Both the position numbers and the translations under genes were made by a program. A stretch of DNA of 52,596 bases from Dehalococcoidia bacterium (GTDB lineage Bacteria > Chloroflexota > Dehalococcoidia > Lucifugimonadales > Australimonadaceae): the NCBI GenBank assembly GCA_022820645.1, contig JAJEFD010000001.1:1-52596 (forward strand), in the 5' to 3' direction. The notes under the pieces are model-generated. The model ran no database searches. It was not told where the DNA came from and worked only from the letters and a program-made list of their open reading frames with translations. How positions within the stretch are numbered: the first letter of the stretch is position 1; the number at the start of each line of letters is the position of its first letter. Below, piece by piece: positions 50,998 through 52,596 of this stretch.

Positions 50998-51047
50998 CGT
51001 TGCGCTCCTGGCGGGATTCTCGGGGACAGGCTCGATCTCCGCGCACC

Positions 51048-52010
51048 CTACTCGGCACGAACGGTGAGCGGGTAGTCGAAGTAGGCCTCGTTGATCATGA
51101 AGTGCAGGTTCGTTGCCTCACTCAGGACCCGGCGCAGTAAGCCCTCGCGCTCCCTGCTGTCCGGCCACTCGTTCTGCAAGAGCGAGAGCATACGCCCCGT
51201 CAACCGCTGCGCCGCACGGCCCGAGTCTGTGCCCGGTCCTGTTCCGAGTCTGGCGAGTTCCTGGGAGATCTGAGTGAATGTCCGCCCGAGCGAACCGGGC
51301 AATAGTGGGTCGGTCGCCAGGAGGTCGAGCGCTGACTGCGGGTGGATTGCGGCGCCATAGCGCCGGTTGTACACCTCCAGCGCATGCGAGGCCTCCAGCA
51401 GGCTCGTCCAGTCTTCCTCCGCGTAACCGTCGCTCTCCGCATCTATCGCGAGTTGCTGGAGCAGGATGGCAGGAGCGAACTGTGCCCGCTCGATGAAGCC
51501 GCCCAGGCGGAGAAAGCTCCATCCCTCGTCTCGGTACATGGTCGCCTGGGCTGCGCCGTCGAACGCATCGGTCTCCGCGGCCAGCCCGGCGTAGAATCCC
51601 TCCGGAAGCGTCCAGATGTTCTCGATGTCCATGTCCCGGAGGCGCAGGAATGCCAGGTTGATGCTCTGCCACATCTCCGCGCTGATGCAATGGCGCATCT
51701 GTCGCGCGTTCTCCCTGCCCTGGGAGAAGCAGTTCCATACAGAATCAGGGTTCGAACGCTCGAAAGTGAGGTCTCCCGCGAGCGTGTATGAGTCTGCCAG
51801 GGTGAAGTCGTCGCTATCGGCAACAGCCAGGATGCCACCCGGCGGTATGCGGCGCAGCACGCCGTAGAGTCTGCGCCATCCGACGTATATGTCGCGCGCG
51901 GGACGGTCTACCAGTGCTTCCGTCTGGAGTTGCAGCAGGCGGCACATGCACTCGGTCCGTTCGAGATAACGGCCCATCCAATAGATCCCTTGAGCGCTTC
52001 GAGAGAGCAT
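51048..52010 (-). CDS. Alpha-E domain protein
   Basis: A 320-residue all-helical alpha-E (DUF403) protein. The family start [20 protein letters not shown] and the mid region [36 protein letters not shown], then [15 protein letters not shown] and a C-terminal ...[11 protein letters not shown] segment are clear. Glu and Arg residues recur along the helices as in the family. Comparative genomics links alpha-E with circularly permuted ATP-grasp and transglutaminase-like proteins in a predicted peptide-forming or protein-tagging system, function unproven. The ATP-grasp gene lies only 5 nt upstream here. The longer frame to 52397 is not supported. Confidence 0.88.
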   Translation of the reverse strand: MLSRSAQGIYWMGRYLERTECMCRLLQLQTEALVDRPARDIYVGWRRLYGVLRRIPPGGILAVADSDDFTLADSYTLAGDLTFERSNPDSVWNCFSQGRENARQMRHCISAEMWQSINLAFLRLRDMDIENIWTLPEGFYAGLAAETDAFDGAAQATMYRDEGWSFLRLGGFIERAQFAPAILLQQLAIDAESDGYAEEDWTSLLEASHALEVYNRRYGAAIHPQSALDLLATDPLLPGSLGRTFTQISQELARLGTGPGTDSGRAAQRLTGRMLSLLQNEWPDSREREGLLRRVLSEATNLHFMINEAYFDYPLTVRAE

Positions 52011-52015
52011 CCGCC

Positions 52016-52596
52016 TCACTCTTCCAGTACCCAGACGTCCTTGCCGCCCCCGCCCTGGCTGCTGTTCACGACGATGCTGCCCCGGCGCAGGGCGACGCGG
52101 CAGAAGGCCCCGGGAACGATTCGCGTCCGGCGGCCATGGAGGATGAAAGGTCGCAGGTCCACGTGCCGCAGCTCGAAATTGCCGTCGATGAGGCAGGGAG
52201 AACGGGAAAGGTCCAGCTTGGGCTGAGAGATGAAGTCGTTGGGGTTGGCGCGAATCTGCTGGGCGTAGTCGGCGCGCTCCTGCGGCGACGCGTGTATCCC
52301 CACCAGCATGCCGTACCCGCCGGATTCTCCGACCCGCTTGACCACCAGCTTGTCCAGGTTGTCCAGGGTGTACTCCAGGCCCTCGGGGTTGCGGCACAGG
52401 TAGGTTTCCACGTTCCGGAGCAGAGGCTCCTCGGCGAGGTAGTACCGGATCATGTCGGGGACGTAGGCATAGATGCTCTTGTCGTCGGCGACGCCGGTGC
52501 CGGGGGCGTTGGCCAGGGCGACGTTGCCGGCGCGGTAGGCGTCCATGAGGCCGGGCACGCCCAGGACGGAGTCGGAGCGGAACACGGAGGGATCCA
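52016..52596 (-). CDS. Circularly permuted ATP-grasp protein (DUF404/407), partial
   Basis: The C-terminal 190 or so residues of a circularly permuted ATP-grasp type 2 protein; the start lies beyond the right end of the window. The visible part reads [12 protein letters not shown] into [26 protein letters not shown], then [29 protein letters not shown] and [28 protein letters not shown], all typical of the family. Such proteins probably ligate amino acids or peptides with ATP. It is 5 nt from the alpha-E gene, the usual gene pair. Transglutaminase and proteasome-like partners, if any, would be outside the window. Confidence 0.88.
   Translation of the reverse strand, partial: DPSVFRSDSVLGVPGLMDAYRAGNVALANAPGTGVADDKSIYAYVPDMIRYYLAEEPLLRNVETYLCRNPEGLEYTLDNLDKLVVKRVGESGGYGMLVGIHASPQERADYAQQIRANPNDFISQPKLDLSRSPCLIDGNFELRHVDLRPFILHGRRTRIVPGAFCRVALRRGSIVVNSSQGGGGKDVWVLEE

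Overview
The window is high-GC, gene-dense bacterial chromosome. The gene mix points to a marine or soil Chloroflexota lineage of the Dehalococcoidia/SAR202 kind. Supporting it are an archaeal-type PEP carboxylase in a bacterial core neighbourhood, glutamine-dependent NadE, RecA next to RNase Y, and a catabolic set of Rieske oxygenase, luciferase-like oxidoreductase, amidohydrolases and paralogous short-chain dehydrogenases. This placement is inference from gene content; no 16S or other taxonomic marker was available to compare.

Layout. 1-944: the trailer end of a CRISPR array (37-nt repeats, last three decayed), no cas genes in the window. 1.1-2.4 kb: a DHA2-type exporter. 2.6-6.6 kb: a promoter, a cobalamin riboswitch whose expression platform hides the ribosome binding site of the first gene, and a four-gene chain btuC-btuF-btuD-cobO, each gene overlapping the next by 4 nt. 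This is a B12 uptake and adenosylation unit under B12 feedback. 6.6-17 kb: a TAXI-type binding protein, two MFS transporters, and a catabolic group (amidohydrolase, cupin, LLM oxidoreductase, Rieske oxygenase, fumarylacetoacetase-like hydrolase), then ComF. 17.1-18.7 kb: a HAD phosphatase coupled to an orphan DNA methyltransferase. 18.8-21.2 kb: an isolated HK97-type capsid module (prohead protease, 82-residue protein, major capsid protein) with no portal, terminase, tail or integrase.

21.3-29.3 kb (minus strand): RNA 2',3'-cyclic phosphodiesterase, Mug-type uracil glycosylase and amidohydrolase overlapping by 8 nt, then proB-proA, a 6PGDH-family dehydrogenase with a duplicated C-terminal domain and a LivJ-type binding protein. 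29.4-34.8 kb: aldo/keto reductase, membrane proteins, TauE/SafE exporter and two tandem SDR paralogues, with a 56-nt relic of a third SDR copy. 34.9-44 kb: housekeeping genes dtd, fmdB-type zinc ribbon, rpsU, nadE, recA, rny, a PHP phosphoesterase, plsY, a zinc-ribbon membrane protein and tRNA-Gly(CCC). 43.7-52.6 kb: bicupin, an RCC1-like repeat lipoprotein, era, archaeal-type ppcA, an MMPL/RND transporter, and an alpha-E protein paired with a circularly permuted ATP-grasp that runs off the end.

One structural theme divides the window. Four families of short palindromic elements are stacked into intergenic mosaics at eight places between about 7.9 and 21.4 kb, and I saw none in the remaining 31 kb. 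In several places they supply the stop codon or the last residues of a gene. The candidates most worth pursuing are the capsid module with its leader terminator, the SD-sequestering B12 riboswitch, the palindrome mosaics, the six-copy TTGGTC/GACCAA cluster at 7.6-7.8 kb, and the alpha-E/ATP-grasp pair.
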